Part shown: positions 33,838 to 42,697 of the stretch, piece by piece
Numbering within the stretch: the stretch's first letter is position 1
Layout: every line of letters starts with the position of its first letter
Source of the DNA: Levilactobacillus namurensis DSM 19117
GTDB lineage: Bacteria > Bacillota > Bacilli > Lactobacillales > Lactobacillaceae
NCBI RefSeq assembly: GCF_001434785.1
Contig: NZ_AZDT01000027.1
Coordinates: forward strand, 1-58,111
Direction: 5' to 3'
Length of the DNA stretch: 58,111 nucleotides
Notes under the pieces: generated by a model
What the model was told of the DNA's origin: nothing
The model's database searches: none
Seen by the model: only the letters and a program-made list of their open reading frames with translations
Program-made: the position numbers and the translations under genes

Positions 33838-34494
33838 ATGCCGACCTATCGTTTTTTCGTCCAACCCCAAATCGATCAGGACGCGCAACGGGTGATTGGG
33901 TATGAGGCCCTCTTACGCCAACAGGTCAACCGAAACTGGGTGTTACCCGCCTCATTTACGGCGATTTCAGTGACCGACCAGATCAAGCTGTTAGCTGAGA
34001 CGGCCACGGCGTTAAACGTCGCCGCCAGTCAGCAAACCCTGGCCTTCAACCTCAACAACGCCCAATTTCACGACCCCCGAACTCTGGGGGCCATCGTCCT
34101 CTTCAAAAAGCAATTCACTAACGTGGACTTGACCATTGAATTGACCGAAGCTCCCCAGCTGGACGAACTAACGCGCTTTAGCACGGTCCTGCACCAATAC
34201 GGTATTCAATTGATCATCGACGATGTGGGCACCGGTTCCAACACGTACGCCAACATCCGGAACCTCCTCCCCTTCGTAGACGAAATCAAGTTTGCCATGC
34301 AGAACCTGCGGGCCACCCATCGTGACCAGCGGATTCCCTATGAACTGGCCTTCTGGTCCCAGATTGCCCGAACGTTCCGGTTACGGATGATCTTGGAGGG
34401 GGTCGAAAACGCCGCCGACCAAGCACTGGCCAAGCGGTTCGGAATCTCCATCCACCAAGGGTACCTATACGGTAAACCCAGCTTACCAGCTTAG
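33838..34494 (+). CDS. Stand-alone EAL-domain protein (c-di-GMP phosphodiesterase-like)
   Basis: 218-aa protein consisting only of an EAL domain, without sensor or GGDEF parts. The residues used for metal and c-di-GMP binding appear intact: YEALLR, FNLNNAQF, IELTEA, IIDDVGTG, EIKFAM, LEGVEN and HQGYLYGKP. It should therefore be active in hydrolysing c-di-GMP or a related dinucleotide. No diguanylate cyclase gene is in the window. The ATG follows AAAGGAAGTG. It is 90 nt after the lipoprotein gene. Confidence 0.9.
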   Translation: MPTYRFFVQPQIDQDAQRVIGYEALLRQQVNRNWVLPASFTAISVTDQIKLLAETATALNVAASQQTLAFNLNNAQFHDPRTLGAIVLFKKQFTNVDLTIELTEAPQLDELTRFSTVLHQYGIQLIIDDVGTGSNTYANIRNLLPFVDEIKFAMQNLRATHRDQRIPYELAFWSQIARTFRLRMILEGVENAADQALAKRFGISIHQGYLYGKPSLPA

Positions 34495-34507
34495 ATTTAG
34501 GATAATT

Positions 34508-34545
34508 AAAACGGCCTCAGGATTTTTCCTGAGACCGTTTTTTTA
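34508..34545. terminator. Bidirectional terminator between EAL and BspA genes
   Basis: The stem AACGGcCTCAGGA/TCCTGAGaCCGTT has a T-run on the plus strand and an A-run on the other side, serving both convergent genes. Confidence 0.88.
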
Positions 34546-34560
34546 AAACTCACTCTGTTC

Positions 34561-37221
34561 TTACCGTACATACGTTGGGTTAGCTGTAATGTAACCGCCA
34601 GCCACACGATACCGTAACGTACCATTCTGCGTGTAGTTCCAACCCAAGACTTTTAGAACTCGACGCACTGGATAACGTCCATTCCGGTGTTTAAAATTAA
34701 CGGTTGAATAACGATTAATGTGCCGACGAACCGTTACCCGTCGCGGAATCCACCGCTTCCCTACTTGAACCAGCTGCTTATTACCGGTAATGAATTGGCC
34801 ATTGGTCAGCTGGAAACGCGTTGCTTGGCCCTGACGCGTCACCCGCTTAACGTTAAGTTGCTGACCTTGCCGGTAATGCTGTATCTTCCCGCTTAACATT
34901 ACCCGCTGATAGCCATTGACACCCTTAGGATTGATGACCGTTACCACACCAGTCTGTCCTGGATGTGCGTAGTAAGCTGACTGGACATAGGCTGACCGGG
35001 TCGTGATGTAGCCCACTTGCCTATAAGTCGGCGAGTATCGGTTCACATCACGAACACGATACCGAGGATTCCCTTGTTTAGACGTTGCGTTTCCTAGAAC
35101 TTTGAATTGCGGCTGCTTCATCTGCGGCTGTCGCTTGAACCAAGCCATTCGACTTTGCTTGGTAAAGGTTGGTGTTCGGTAAAAGCCAATTTTCTTAACC
35201 GCGATAACACGCTTTTGTGCAACGGGTTGGTCCTGTTGACTCACCACCACATTAAAATCTGGGGTAACCGGGAGAACTGGTTGCTGCGATATCCCCGGTG
35301 TGTCAGGAACTACTGGTGTGCCCGGATTAATAGGTTTTTCGGGATCCACTGGTTGATCAGGGTCAACGGGTTCTTCAGGATCAACGGGCTTCACTGGTTC
35401 TTCAGGATCCCCTACTGTCTGCCAGACATACGTGGTCACAGGCTGACCTGCCGTTGCATAGTTCTGAACCAGTGCCGAACTGGTGATACCTGGCCCGCCA
35501 GCGGTGGAACGCCATTTTCCAGTATAGTTTTCATTAGCTGTTAATTCTGCTAAGTCTGGATTTTGATGAGTGACAAATTGGACTTTAGGTCCCAACGTAA
35601 GCTTTTTCAGATTGCACAGATTACTAAGCATCTTCGTAGTATCCGCATTTCGCGTGTCTATTCCCGCAAGATTAAGATTCTCAATCTTCGTTGGCAACTG
35701 CTCTGGCGTTACCCCCATCTCCTCCAGCGTTGCATCATCAATGCTAAACATATTCGTCATATCAATGACTTTCTCAGTTTTAAAGTGCGATAGGTCTAAG
35801 GCCTTTACGCCTAAGACAGCAAACATCTGCGACATGTTCGTGACTTGACTGGTATCAAAGCTTGAAAGATCCAATTTCGCCAAGCTCCAACATCCCCAAA
35901 ACATCCGTGCCATATTCGCGACTTGACTGGTATCAAAGTTCGAAAGGTTCAATTGGGACATGCTGGTTAGGCCCGCAAACATCTCTGACATGTCTGTAAC
36001 CTGACCAGTGTCAAAATTCGAGAGGTCCAATTGGTCCATGCTAGTTAGTCCCTCAAACATCTGCGACATATCCTTAACATTTGCAGTCTCCAGGCCACTG
36101 ACATCTAAATCAGCTAAGCTGCTATCTTCCTTAAATAGTCCAGCTAGCGTTATCGCATGAGAGGTATCCAATCCTTTCAGAGTTAATTGGGTCATATTCT
36201 CATTCAAGGCAAACATTTGCGACAAGTCAACACCACCGCTTGCCGCCCCAATTTTCGTTAGATAATCAACATTAAGCTGTTGCAAGTCATGATTATTCGC
36301 AAACATCCCTGCCATGGTGGTGACATGTGGAAATTGATGATTCGAAAAGTCTAACTGAGTTGAGCGTCCATCTGCAAACATTCCTTTAGTAGTGGTCACC
36401 TTTTCAGTATTGAAGTTAGAAAAATCGGTTCCCGTCACGTCAGTACTTCGAAACATATTGGCCATATTGGTCACATTTTGGGTATCAAAGTTTTTAAGAT
36501 CCAGATGCCCGCCCAGACTACGTTCAAACATCCCCTCCATAGTTGTCACATTTTGCGTATTGAAACTGGTCAAATTCCAGGTATCATCAAAATGGCATGT
36601 ATTAAACATGCCTTTCATGTTCGTGACCTTACGCGTATCAAAACTCGAAAGGTCAAGGTTGGGGCCTTCAGCAACATTGTCCCAAAACATGTAAGACATA
36701 TCCGTGACGTTTTGGGTATTTAAAGACGTAAGATCCGGGTAAGTAAAATTCCATTCTTTAGCAAAAAAGTAAGACATATTCTCAACTTGACTAGTATCTA
36801 AATACGATAACCCATGAATATAATTTAAAAAACGAAATCCCGCAAACAGTGCTCGTGAATCCTTACCAGCCACTACGCTACCTGTAAATTCAATCTGCCG
36901 AATGCTTGATTCGACGACCCGAATGGACTGCCCTGTCGCCTGGGAAACGGCTGAGATCAATGGACTCGCTGGAACTTCAAAGTCCTGATTATAATCACCA
37001 TTATAATTGGGTAAGGTCCCCCCTTCGAGGTACAAAATTCCCGCTTCAAAACGCCATCGACATCCCTCCCCCATGATTCCAGAAGCATCTTGAATACCAT
37101 ACGCATGAACCGTCATCGTCGGTTGCACCACTGGGGTTTTCTCCTCCAACGATACGTTCATAGGGACGGCCACCCCCAAACCTAAGCCGGTCAATAAGCA
37201 AATAGCGGTTTTCCAAAACAT
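34561..37221 (-). CDS. BspA-like leucine-rich repeat surface protein (DUF285)
   Basis: 886-aa secreted protein. A signal peptide (MFWKTAICLLTGLGLGVAVP) is followed by a region of about 14 DUF285 repeats (about residues 145-520), each of 22-25 residues with the pattern LDLSNFDTSQVTNMSxMF. A Pro-Glu-Asp-rich linker (DPEEPVDPDQPVDPE) leads to C-terminal basic repeats (FKVLG...YRVRD, LKVLG...YRVAG) of the DUF5776 type, which probably bind the cell wall; no LPXTG is seen. The role is likely adhesion. Codons are less GC-rich than the neighbours. ATG 37221 follows TAGGAGG, and a cre site lies upstream. Confidence 0.88.
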   Translation of the reverse strand: MFWKTAICLLTGLGLGVAVPMNVSLEEKTPVVQPTMTVHAYGIQDASGIMGEGCRWRFEAGILYLEGGTLPNYNGDYNQDFEVPASPLISAVSQATGQSIRVVESSIRQIEFTGSVVAGKDSRALFAGFRFLNYIHGLSYLDTSQVENMSYFFAKEWNFTYPDLTSLNTQNVTDMSYMFWDNVAEGPNLDLSSFDTRKVTNMKGMFNTCHFDDTWNLTSFNTQNVTTMEGMFERSLGGHLDLKNFDTQNVTNMANMFRSTDVTGTDFSNFNTEKVTTTKGMFADGRSTQLDFSNHQFPHVTTMAGMFANNHDLQQLNVDYLTKIGAASGGVDLSQMFALNENMTQLTLKGLDTSHAITLAGLFKEDSSLADLDVSGLETANVKDMSQMFEGLTSMDQLDLSNFDTGQVTDMSEMFAGLTSMSQLNLSNFDTSQVANMARMFWGCWSLAKLDLSSFDTSQVTNMSQMFAVLGVKALDLSHFKTEKVIDMTNMFSIDDATLEEMGVTPEQLPTKIENLNLAGIDTRNADTTKMLSNLCNLKKLTLGPKVQFVTHQNPDLAELTANENYTGKWRSTAGGPGITSSALVQNYATAGQPVTTYVWQTVGDPEEPVKPVDPEEPVDPDQPVDPEKPINPGTPVVPDTPGISQQPVLPVTPDFNVVVSQQDQPVAQKRVIAVKKIGFYRTPTFTKQSRMAWFKRQPQMKQPQFKVLGNATSKQGNPRYRVRDVNRYSPTYRQVGYITTRSAYVQSAYYAHPGQTGVVTVINPKGVNGYQRVMLSGKIQHYRQGQQLNVKRVTRQGQATRFQLTNGQFITGNKQLVQVGKRWIPRRVTVRRHINRYSTVNFKHRNGRYPVRRVLKVLGWNYTQNGTLRYRVAGGYITANPTYVR

Positions 37222-37249
37222 CTCAATTCCTCCTACCATCAGCTGGCCA

Positions 37250-37265
37250 TGTAAGCGCTTTTACA
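37250..37265 (-). promoter_or_regulatory. cre site (CcpA binding) before the BspA gene
   Basis: TGTAAGCGCTTTTACA is a near-perfect palindrome matching the cre consensus (TGWAARCGYTWWCA) at 13 of 14 positions. It lies between a -10-like TATACT (37272-37277, minus strand) and the start codon, a position that suggests repression when sugar is plentiful. Confidence 0.65.
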
Positions 37266-37337
37266 GTTAATAGTATAGCACCTTCATCGTCCCCAAAACG
37301 TTTAATTAGTGAAGAAATCCACTTTTAACTGAAGGGT

Positions 37338-37376
37338 TAAAAAAACGCTGTCTCCTACCGCAAGTAGGCCAGCGTT
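37338..37376 (-). terminator. Terminator of the PTS operon
   Basis: The stem AACGCTG...CCTAC/GTAGG...CAGCGTT is followed by seven T on the minus strand. It lies 140 nt past the IID stop; a 16-codon frame (37457-37507) in between is too short to judge. Confidence 0.75.
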
Positions 37377-37514
37377 CCATTGTTAGATGTCATTTAAATT
37401 CCGTCCCCCAACCCGTGAAGATTCACTGTTAGACGTGGTTGAGTCATAGTTCCTAAATCATTTCGGCATACGTATAACCCGTGAGGGCGGTCAGCACCAG
37501 CATTTAACTTTATC

Positions 37515-38336
37515 CTAGTTTAACAACCCCAGCGCATAGCCCACCAGACTGATGACCAGTACGCCGCCCAATAACCAGGACGGCTTCACGTGGTGGCGCA
37601 GTAGCCAGACGCAGCCTAGCGTCAAGACCAGGGGAATCAGACCCGGCATCAGTTGGTTGAGAACTTTCTGCAAGGTGTAATCCGTATGGGTGCTGGTGGT
37701 CCAGCTGAATTGCAACTGGACTCGGACCCACCGCGGAACTAAGGCGCCCATGACAAACATCCCCACGATGGAGGCGCCCAACGTCAGCTTCTGGAGAATC
37801 CCACTGCCCAGATAATCGATCACGTGCAGACCCTGCTGGTAACCCCAGCGCTGGGCCCACCAGCGAAAACCTAACCGGACTAAGTTCCACGCGATAAAGA
37901 AAACCAGCGGGCCCACGATACCAAAGCCGCTTAGCGCCAAACTGGCCGCAAAGGCACTCAAAATTGGGCGCCAAGTTCCCCACCACACGGGGTCCGCCAC
38001 GCCAGCCAACGAGCCCATCATCCCCACTTTCATGGCGTTGATATCCGCTGCTGAGACGGCGTCGCCCCGGGCGTGTTGTTCCTCTAAGGATAGGGTCACC
38101 CCGGTAATCAACGACTGCATGTAGGGCATGGTGTTGAAGGACGCCAGATGCCGAGTCGCCGCGGCTTGTCGGTCCGCTTTATCCGCATATAACCGCTCGA
38201 TAGCGGGAATCATGATATAGCAAAACCCCAAGTTCTGGAGACGCGGGTAGTTCCACGCGGCCTGTTCCAGACCAGAGCGGCCAAAAATCTTCAATTGATC
38301 TCCCAGCGTTAACGTCTGGGGTGTTTTGGTTGGCAT
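37515..38336 (-). CDS. PTS mannose/fructose/sorbose family IID component
   Basis: 273-aa membrane subunit of a mannose-family phosphotransferase permease. The beginning LGDQLKIFGRSGLEQAAWNYPRLQNLGF and the VKVGMMGSLAGVADPVWWGTWRPI type segment (about residue 90) are characteristic. Hydrophobic helices fill the C-terminal half. It is the last gene of IIA-IIB-IIC-IID, 12 nt after IIC. The sugar cannot be told. Confidence 0.94.
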   Translation of the reverse strand: MPTKTPQTLTLGDQLKIFGRSGLEQAAWNYPRLQNLGFCYIMIPAIERLYADKADRQAAATRHLASFNTMPYMQSLITGVTLSLEEQHARGDAVSAADINAMKVGMMGSLAGVADPVWWGTWRPILSAFAASLALSGFGIVGPLVFFIAWNLVRLGFRWWAQRWGYQQGLHVIDYLGSGILQKLTLGASIVGMFVMGALVPRWVRVQLQFSWTTSTHTDYTLQKVLNQLMPGLIPLVLTLGCVWLLRHHVKPSWLLGGVLVISLVGYALGLLN

Positions 38337-38348
38337 CGTTGACCCTCC

Positions 38349-39155
38349 CTACAAGTCGTCTAATTCCCGGTCAAGCTCATCTTCCGTGGTGTCCCCAGAT
38401 TGGCCTCCCGTCGGCGGTTGTGGTCCCCGCCCCGTGGGTTGAATCGAGACATAAATCAAGGCTAGTGCCACGCCAATCATACCTAACGCAATCAGACTGA
38501 GGTGCTGATCCGTGGCGAGCGCGAAGCCCAGGAAGAAGAACGGCCAGACCTGCTTGGTCGCCATCATGTTGATCACGATCGCAAAGCTGACCACCGCCAA
38601 CATACTGGCGGCGACCCGTAGCCCCCCGTGAACGGAAGTGGGCAACCACTGGTACCCCTGCCGGAGAACGGACGCTGGAATCAACAGCAATACCGCCGTG
38701 GGCAACATGACCCGCAGGCCCTGCAACGCCGCGCTATACAGGTGTAACCGTGTGATGCGGTGTAAGTCCCCCACCGCCGCGGCCTGGTCCGCTTGGGCGA
38801 CCAACGGGACAATCAGGTGGCGTAAGAGCCGGGTCAAGACCTGTCCGACCCAGGCTAGGGGTAACGCCAAAATCACGCCCGCAGCCACCGGTAAGTGCGC
38901 CGGGCCACTGACCCACCAAGCCGCAACTACAGCGGCTAACGCGGGGTCTGGGGCAACGGCCGCACCAATATTCATCCAGCCCAGTGTGACCAGCTGTAAC
39001 GTGGCGCCTAACGTCACGCCGCTTAACGGCTGGCCCACCGCCAGGCCCACCAAGGTACAGGCCACGATGGGTTGCTGGAACTCCCACTCGTCAGTGACGC
39101 CCTCGATTCCCGCAAGAAAGGCAATGATTAAGATAGCAATGATAGCTCCGGTCAC
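38349..39155 (-). CDS. PTS mannose/fructose/sorbose family IIC component
   Basis: 268-aa sugar channel subunit with about seven or eight hydrophobic segments. The signature ATLQLVTLGWMNIGAAVAPDPALA (residues about 50-73) is typical of mannose-family IIC. The acidic tail (TTEDELDRELDDL) is unusual in length. It is separated from IIB by 77 nt that contain a terminator-like hairpin. Confidence 0.94.
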   Translation of the reverse strand: MTGAIIAILIIAFLAGIEGVTDEWEFQQPIVACTLVGLAVGQPLSGVTLGATLQLVTLGWMNIGAAVAPDPALAAVVAAWWVSGPAHLPVAAGVILALPLAWVGQVLTRLLRHLIVPLVAQADQAAAVGDLHRITRLHLYSAALQGLRVMLPTAVLLLIPASVLRQGYQWLPTSVHGGLRVAASMLAVVSFAIVINMMATKQVWPFFFLGFALATDQHLSLIALGMIGVALALIYVSIQPTGRGPQPPTGGQSGDTTEDELDRELDDL

Positions 39156-39189
39156 GATGACGCCTCCTAACTTCTGTCACAATGTTCTC

Positions 39190-39228
39190 ACAAAAATACC
39201 CCGCCCGGAACGACCCGAGTGAGGTATG
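39190..39228 (-). terminator. Terminator-like hairpin between PTS IIB and IIC
   Basis: The minus strand has the imperfect stem ATACCTC...CCGGGCGGGGTAT followed by five T. It may lower expression of the membrane subunits relative to IIA/IIB. Confidence 0.5.
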
Positions 39229-39232
39229 CCCT

Positions 39233-39742
39233 CTAATTCGCCGTTAACCCTTGCTTCGTAGCTAACGTTAAAAATGCCTGTTGCCGATCAGTCGGCACGG
39301 TCTGCGTATAGACGTTCACGCCTGCCGCAACCAACTGTTGGACGGCAGTCACGTCCGCCGTATCCGCCGCGACACTGGGGGTCAACATGGTCTTATGGAC
39401 CGTGTAGGCCAAGTTCCCCACGTTCACGCCGGTCTCGGTCAGATCGATGCCCTGAGCCGCTAACTCGGCCATTTCTCCCAACGTTTCCGTTAGAACCAGC
39501 GGCCGAAATTGATCAAACCGGGCATCCCGGTAAATCTGAACCATCTTCGCCACCGTAATCACGTTGGCTTTGACCTCCGGCGGCGCGGCCTGCATAATCA
39601 ATAATTTACGTAAGTGGTCTTGAGCCACGTTGTCGGAGACGACCAGGATTCGGTTGGGCCGAATCGCCTTGGTCCACACGGTCGCCACTTGACCGTGCAA
39701 AAGCCGGTCATCCACGCGTGCCAATTGAATCGCCATTGTCAT
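39233..39742 (-). CDS. PTS mannose/fructose/sorbose family IIB component
   Basis: 169-aa cytoplasmic phosphocarrier. The phosphorylated histidine is in RVDDRLLHGQVATVW (about His15-17 depending on the start). It accepts phosphate from IIA and passes it to the sugar. The ATG overlaps the IIA stop by 4 nt (ATGA), so the two are translationally coupled. Confidence 0.94.
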   Translation of the reverse strand: MTMAIQLARVDDRLLHGQVATVWTKAIRPNRILVVSDNVAQDHLRKLLIMQAAPPEVKANVITVAKMVQIYRDARFDQFRPLVLTETLGEMAELAAQGIDLTETGVNVGNLAYTVHKTMLTPSVAADTADVTAVQQLVAAGVNVYTQTVPTDRQQAFLTLATKQGLTAN

Positions 39743-40158
39743 AGTAAGTCGTCATCTCCCGTGTCCATCTGTAAATCTAAGTGCCGAATGCCCCCCTGCG
39801 CCGCGCGCTCAAGGTGCGGAATCACATCGGCTAGTGGCTGTTGTTGCAACGCTAGGGCTTCAATCAACATCGGTAAGTTCAAGCCAGCCAGTAGGCCGTA
39901 CTGGTCCGGGTGCTCTGCTACGATGCGACTCGCCGCATTAAACGGCGACCCGCCCCACAGATCGACCAGGAACAACACGCCATCGTTCGGCTGCATTTCT
40001 TGAATCGCGAGTCGGTAGTGGCTAACCAGGTCTTCGACCCCTTCTTTAGCGGCCAACGGTACGGCAACGACTTTCTGGGTCTTACCAAAAATCATTTCGG
40101 CACTCTGTAGAATCCCCCGGGAAAACTCCCCGTGACTGGTTACGATTATGGCCAGCAT
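39739..40158 (-). CDS. PTS mannose/fructose/sorbose family IIA component
   Basis: 139-aa phosphocarrier that accepts phosphate from HPr. The active histidine is His10 in IIVTSHGEFSRGIL, and the FLVDLWGGSPFNAA loop is family-typical. It is the first gene of the operon. A HAD phosphatase gene ends 76 nt upstream in the same direction and may belong to the same unit. Confidence 0.93.
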   Translation of the reverse strand: MLAIIVTSHGEFSRGILQSAEMIFGKTQKVVAVPLAAKEGVEDLVSHYRLAIQEMQPNDGVLFLVDLWGGSPFNAASRIVAEHPDQYGLLAGLNLPMLIEALALQQQPLADVIPHLERAAQGGIRHLDLQMDTGDDDLL

Positions 40159-40234
40159 CCTGCCACCCCTTCACTTTTTCCGTTATTTAGTCTGAATTCA
40201 ATATAGCACAAAAGAGCGTTTCCAGCCACCACCC

Positions 40235-40855
40235 CTAAGAATTTTGTGCCAGTTGCACCATCGCTTGTGGCGTCAAGAAACTGACGTCGGGCGTTAAGTT
40301 CGTGGGTCGCGTTCCGTTCCACGCAGCAAAGCCGAATTGGACGTGGGCCGCGTGAGCCGCTTGTTGGTCGTATAAGGTATCCCCTACATAAACCGTGTCG
40401 GCCGGCTTCACGCCTAGCCGTTCCATCGCGAGTAAGATACCATCAGGTTCCGGCTTGCCGTGGGCCACATCTTCGGCCACCACCTTCACGGCAAAGTAGT
40501 CATCCAACCCTTCGCTCACCACGTCGCGATCGTATTCGAATTGCCGCTTCGAGGTCATCACGGCTAACCGAGAGCCTAACGTCATGAGCTGACCAAGCGC
40601 CGGCTTAACGCCGGCATAGACGGCCACCGTGTCCCGGTACTCCTGCGTTCGCGGCCCCCACAACTTCAAGACCGCTGGCCAATCCGGCACCTTCAATCGT
40701 AGCAACGCATCCTTACTGGGAATCCCGAACATGGTCGCCAGTTCCGCGTAGGGCTTCTCGATGCCCCGTTCGTGGAGAATCGCTTGTAGCGACTTCATGT
40801 ACATGGCTTCCGTGTCGAGTAACGTTCCGTCAATATCAAAGATAAAATTTTTCAT
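40235..40855 (-). CDS. HAD-superfamily hydrolase (subfamily IA)
   Basis: 206-aa phosphatase with all four HAD motifs: DIDGTLLDT (Asp nucleophile at residue 7), VMTSKRQ (about 111), the lysine in AHGKPEPDG (about 144) and YVGDTLYDQQAA (about 167). The alpha-helical cap is of the C1 type, as in phosphoglycolate phosphatase and beta-phosphoglucomutase. Closeness to the PTS operon suggests a sugar phosphate as substrate, but this is inference. The ATG follows GAGGCAAG. Confidence 0.88.
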   Translation of the reverse strand: MKNFIFDIDGTLLDTEAMYMKSLQAILHERGIEKPYAELATMFGIPSKDALLRLKVPDWPAVLKLWGPRTQEYRDTVAVYAGVKPALGQLMTLGSRLAVMTSKRQFEYDRDVVSEGLDDYFAVKVVAEDVAHGKPEPDGILLAMERLGVKPADTVYVGDTLYDQQAAHAAHVQFGFAAWNGTRPTNLTPDVSFLTPQAMVQLAQNS

Positions 40856-40893
40856 TTTACTTGCCTCGTTTCCGGTTTTTCCGTCATCCCACT

Positions 40894-40925
40894 AAAAAAG
40901 GATGCGACCCCGTGAGGTCTCATCC
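40894..40925 (-). terminator. Terminator of the MATE transporter gene
   Basis: The stem GGATGaGACC/GGTCgCATCC is followed by six T on the minus strand. Confidence 0.88.
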
Positions 40926-40947
40926 CTAGTGTAGCATGCTTTTTTGA

Positions 40948-42372
40948 TTACGACTCAAACTTCGGTGCGGGAACCGTGCCGTCGGCTGGCACCGGCGTTC
41001 CCGATTGGTGATCGTCCTGGTCGTTAATGACCTCTTCAGAACGTTGCAGGTTCCGCAATTGCCGAACCGCCCGAATCCAAGAAGGCACCAGAATCGCACA
41101 GGAACCCAGCCAAGCCAGGGGTTCCGCAGAAACGGCCCCGGCATACCCGAAGGCCCCCACCATGAACAGTGCGGCGAAGACCCGCATGGTCAATTCTCCG
41201 ACACCGGCCAACGTCGGTAAGACCCGCCGACCCAGGCCCTGCAGGGTGTTTCGAATAATGAACAGCACACTCAATAACAGGTAGGTGCTTCCGATGATGT
41301 TAAAGTAGGTCTGTGACAGTTGAATCACGTGTTCGTCGGCTGTCCCAATGATCAACGTGACGATAGGCCGTCCAAAGAAGATCACCAACGCACCGGCTGC
41401 CACGGCAAAGGTCCCGGACAGCCACAGGGTCTTTTTGACCCCTTCTAGGATTCGGCCGTACTTGGCCGCCCCGAAGTTTTGGGCTGCGAAGGTCGCCATG
41501 GTGACCCCGAACGAAGACATCGGCAACGAGCAGAGTTGGTCGACCTTAGAAGCCGCCGTCGAGGCCGCCACGGAATCCGTCCCTAAGGAGTTCAAGGCCG
41601 CTTGCATCACCATGGTCCCAATCGCGATGATGGAGAGCTGAAAGCCCATTGGCATCCCAGTTGAGAAGTGATCCCAGAGTTCCTTCACGTCGACCCGAAA
41701 ATCGTCCCAGGTGATGTGTAAGAGCGGAATCGACCGGACAATGTAGGCGATACATAGCAGCGAAGCAACGACCTGCGAGATCACGGTCGCCCAACCAGCA
41801 CCGGCCACTCCCATGTGGAAGACCAGAATGAACAGGAGCTCCAAGGCCACGTTGACCACGGTCCCGATGACCAAGAAGATCAACGGGGTCCGCGAGTCGC
41901 CCAAGGCCCGGATGATGTTCGACAGCAAGTTGAACGCCATCGACGCGAAGATTCCGGCAAAGATGGTCCGAATGAAGATCCGGGCGTTCACGTAAATGGA
42001 CGCCGGCGTCTGCATTAATTTCAAGATGGGATCCACGAAGGTCAACGACAGAATCGTTAACAAGATGGTCATCAGAATCGAGATGACAATGCTCGCAGCA
42101 AACGACCGCCGCACACCGCGCAGATCCCCGGCACCGTATCGAGTAGCCGTGATGATGGCGAGGCCGGCGGTGAGTCCTTGCGCAAAACCAATGATCAAGA
42201 AGTTGATCGAGCCAGTTGCCCCAACGGCCGCTAAAGCCTTGACGCCCAGCGTCTGTCCGACGACCACGGTGTCCGAAACGTTATATAATTGCTGGAATAA
42301 ATTCCCAATCAACAGTGGGATGGTAAAGAAGAAAATGAGTTTGAGGGGACTGCCCTTGGTTAAGTCGTTCAT
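40948..42372 (-). CDS. MATE-family efflux transporter
   Basis: 474-aa membrane protein with twelve helices in two homologous halves, the MATE (NorM/DinF-like) multidrug or toxin exporter family. Its beginning, PLLIGNLFQQLYNVSDTVVVGQ, and the matching middle segment QLSIIAIGTMVMQAALN are characteristic. The hydrophilic C-terminal tail (about 30 residues) is rich in Asp and Gln. ATG 42372 follows AAGGAGG. Substrates unknown. Confidence 0.92.
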   Translation of the reverse strand: MNDLTKGSPLKLIFFFTIPLLIGNLFQQLYNVSDTVVVGQTLGVKALAAVGATGSINFLIIGFAQGLTAGLAIITATRYGAGDLRGVRRSFAASIVISILMTILLTILSLTFVDPILKLMQTPASIYVNARIFIRTIFAGIFASMAFNLLSNIIRALGDSRTPLIFLVIGTVVNVALELLFILVFHMGVAGAGWATVISQVVASLLCIAYIVRSIPLLHITWDDFRVDVKELWDHFSTGMPMGFQLSIIAIGTMVMQAALNSLGTDSVAASTAASKVDQLCSLPMSSFGVTMATFAAQNFGAAKYGRILEGVKKTLWLSGTFAVAAGALVIFFGRPIVTLIIGTADEHVIQLSQTYFNIIGSTYLLLSVLFIIRNTLQGLGRRVLPTLAGVGELTMRVFAALFMVGAFGYAGAVSAEPLAWLGSCAILVPSWIRAVRQLRNLQRSEEVINDQDDHQSGTPVPADGTVPAPKFES

Positions 42373-42697
42373 AAAAATGCCGACCTCCTTATTCAAATAA
42401 TAGGTATCAGGTCAAAACCACAAGGCATTCACTATACCGCCATCGGCTAGCTTTGTCTGTAAATATGCTCACGCGATTTTCCTGACAATTTAATTCCCTA
42501 TACTACGCGCCGAAAATACTTTTGGAAAGGTTAAATTAGCCTGAAAACGATTGCGTGCTGGAATTGTTACCTATTTGTCATAAATTCAGTGAGGGGTGGG
42601 TCTCACTTGCCAACTAATCACCCTATGCGGGTAAAAAAGACCGATAAAAAAAGTCCCCCAAGCATTCTGCTTGGGAAACTTTTCTGTAAACCTCTGA
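42373..42697. other. Intergenic region between MATE gene and tRNA-Leu
   Basis: About 325 nt carrying the MATE 5' region and the tRNA-Leu terminator (42645-42681). No further gene is seen. Confidence 0.5.
42645..42681 (-). terminator. Terminator of tRNA-Leu
   Basis: The stem AAGTttCCCAAGCA/TGCTTGGGggACTT is followed by seven T on the minus strand. Confidence 0.9.

Noticed and set aside
34561-37221. Tandem repeats of the BspA gene as a CRISPR-like array
   Set aside because: The periodicity is that of coding leucine-rich repeats in frame; no direct repeats with spacers are found anywhere in the window.
37457-37507. 16-codon frame downstream of PTS IID
   Set aside because: Good codon use but no Shine-Dalgarno and too short to support as a gene.
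40213-40226. Possible cre before the mannose-family PTS operon (TGGAAACGCTCTTT)
   Set aside because: Four mismatches to the consensus, not convincing although functionally tempting.
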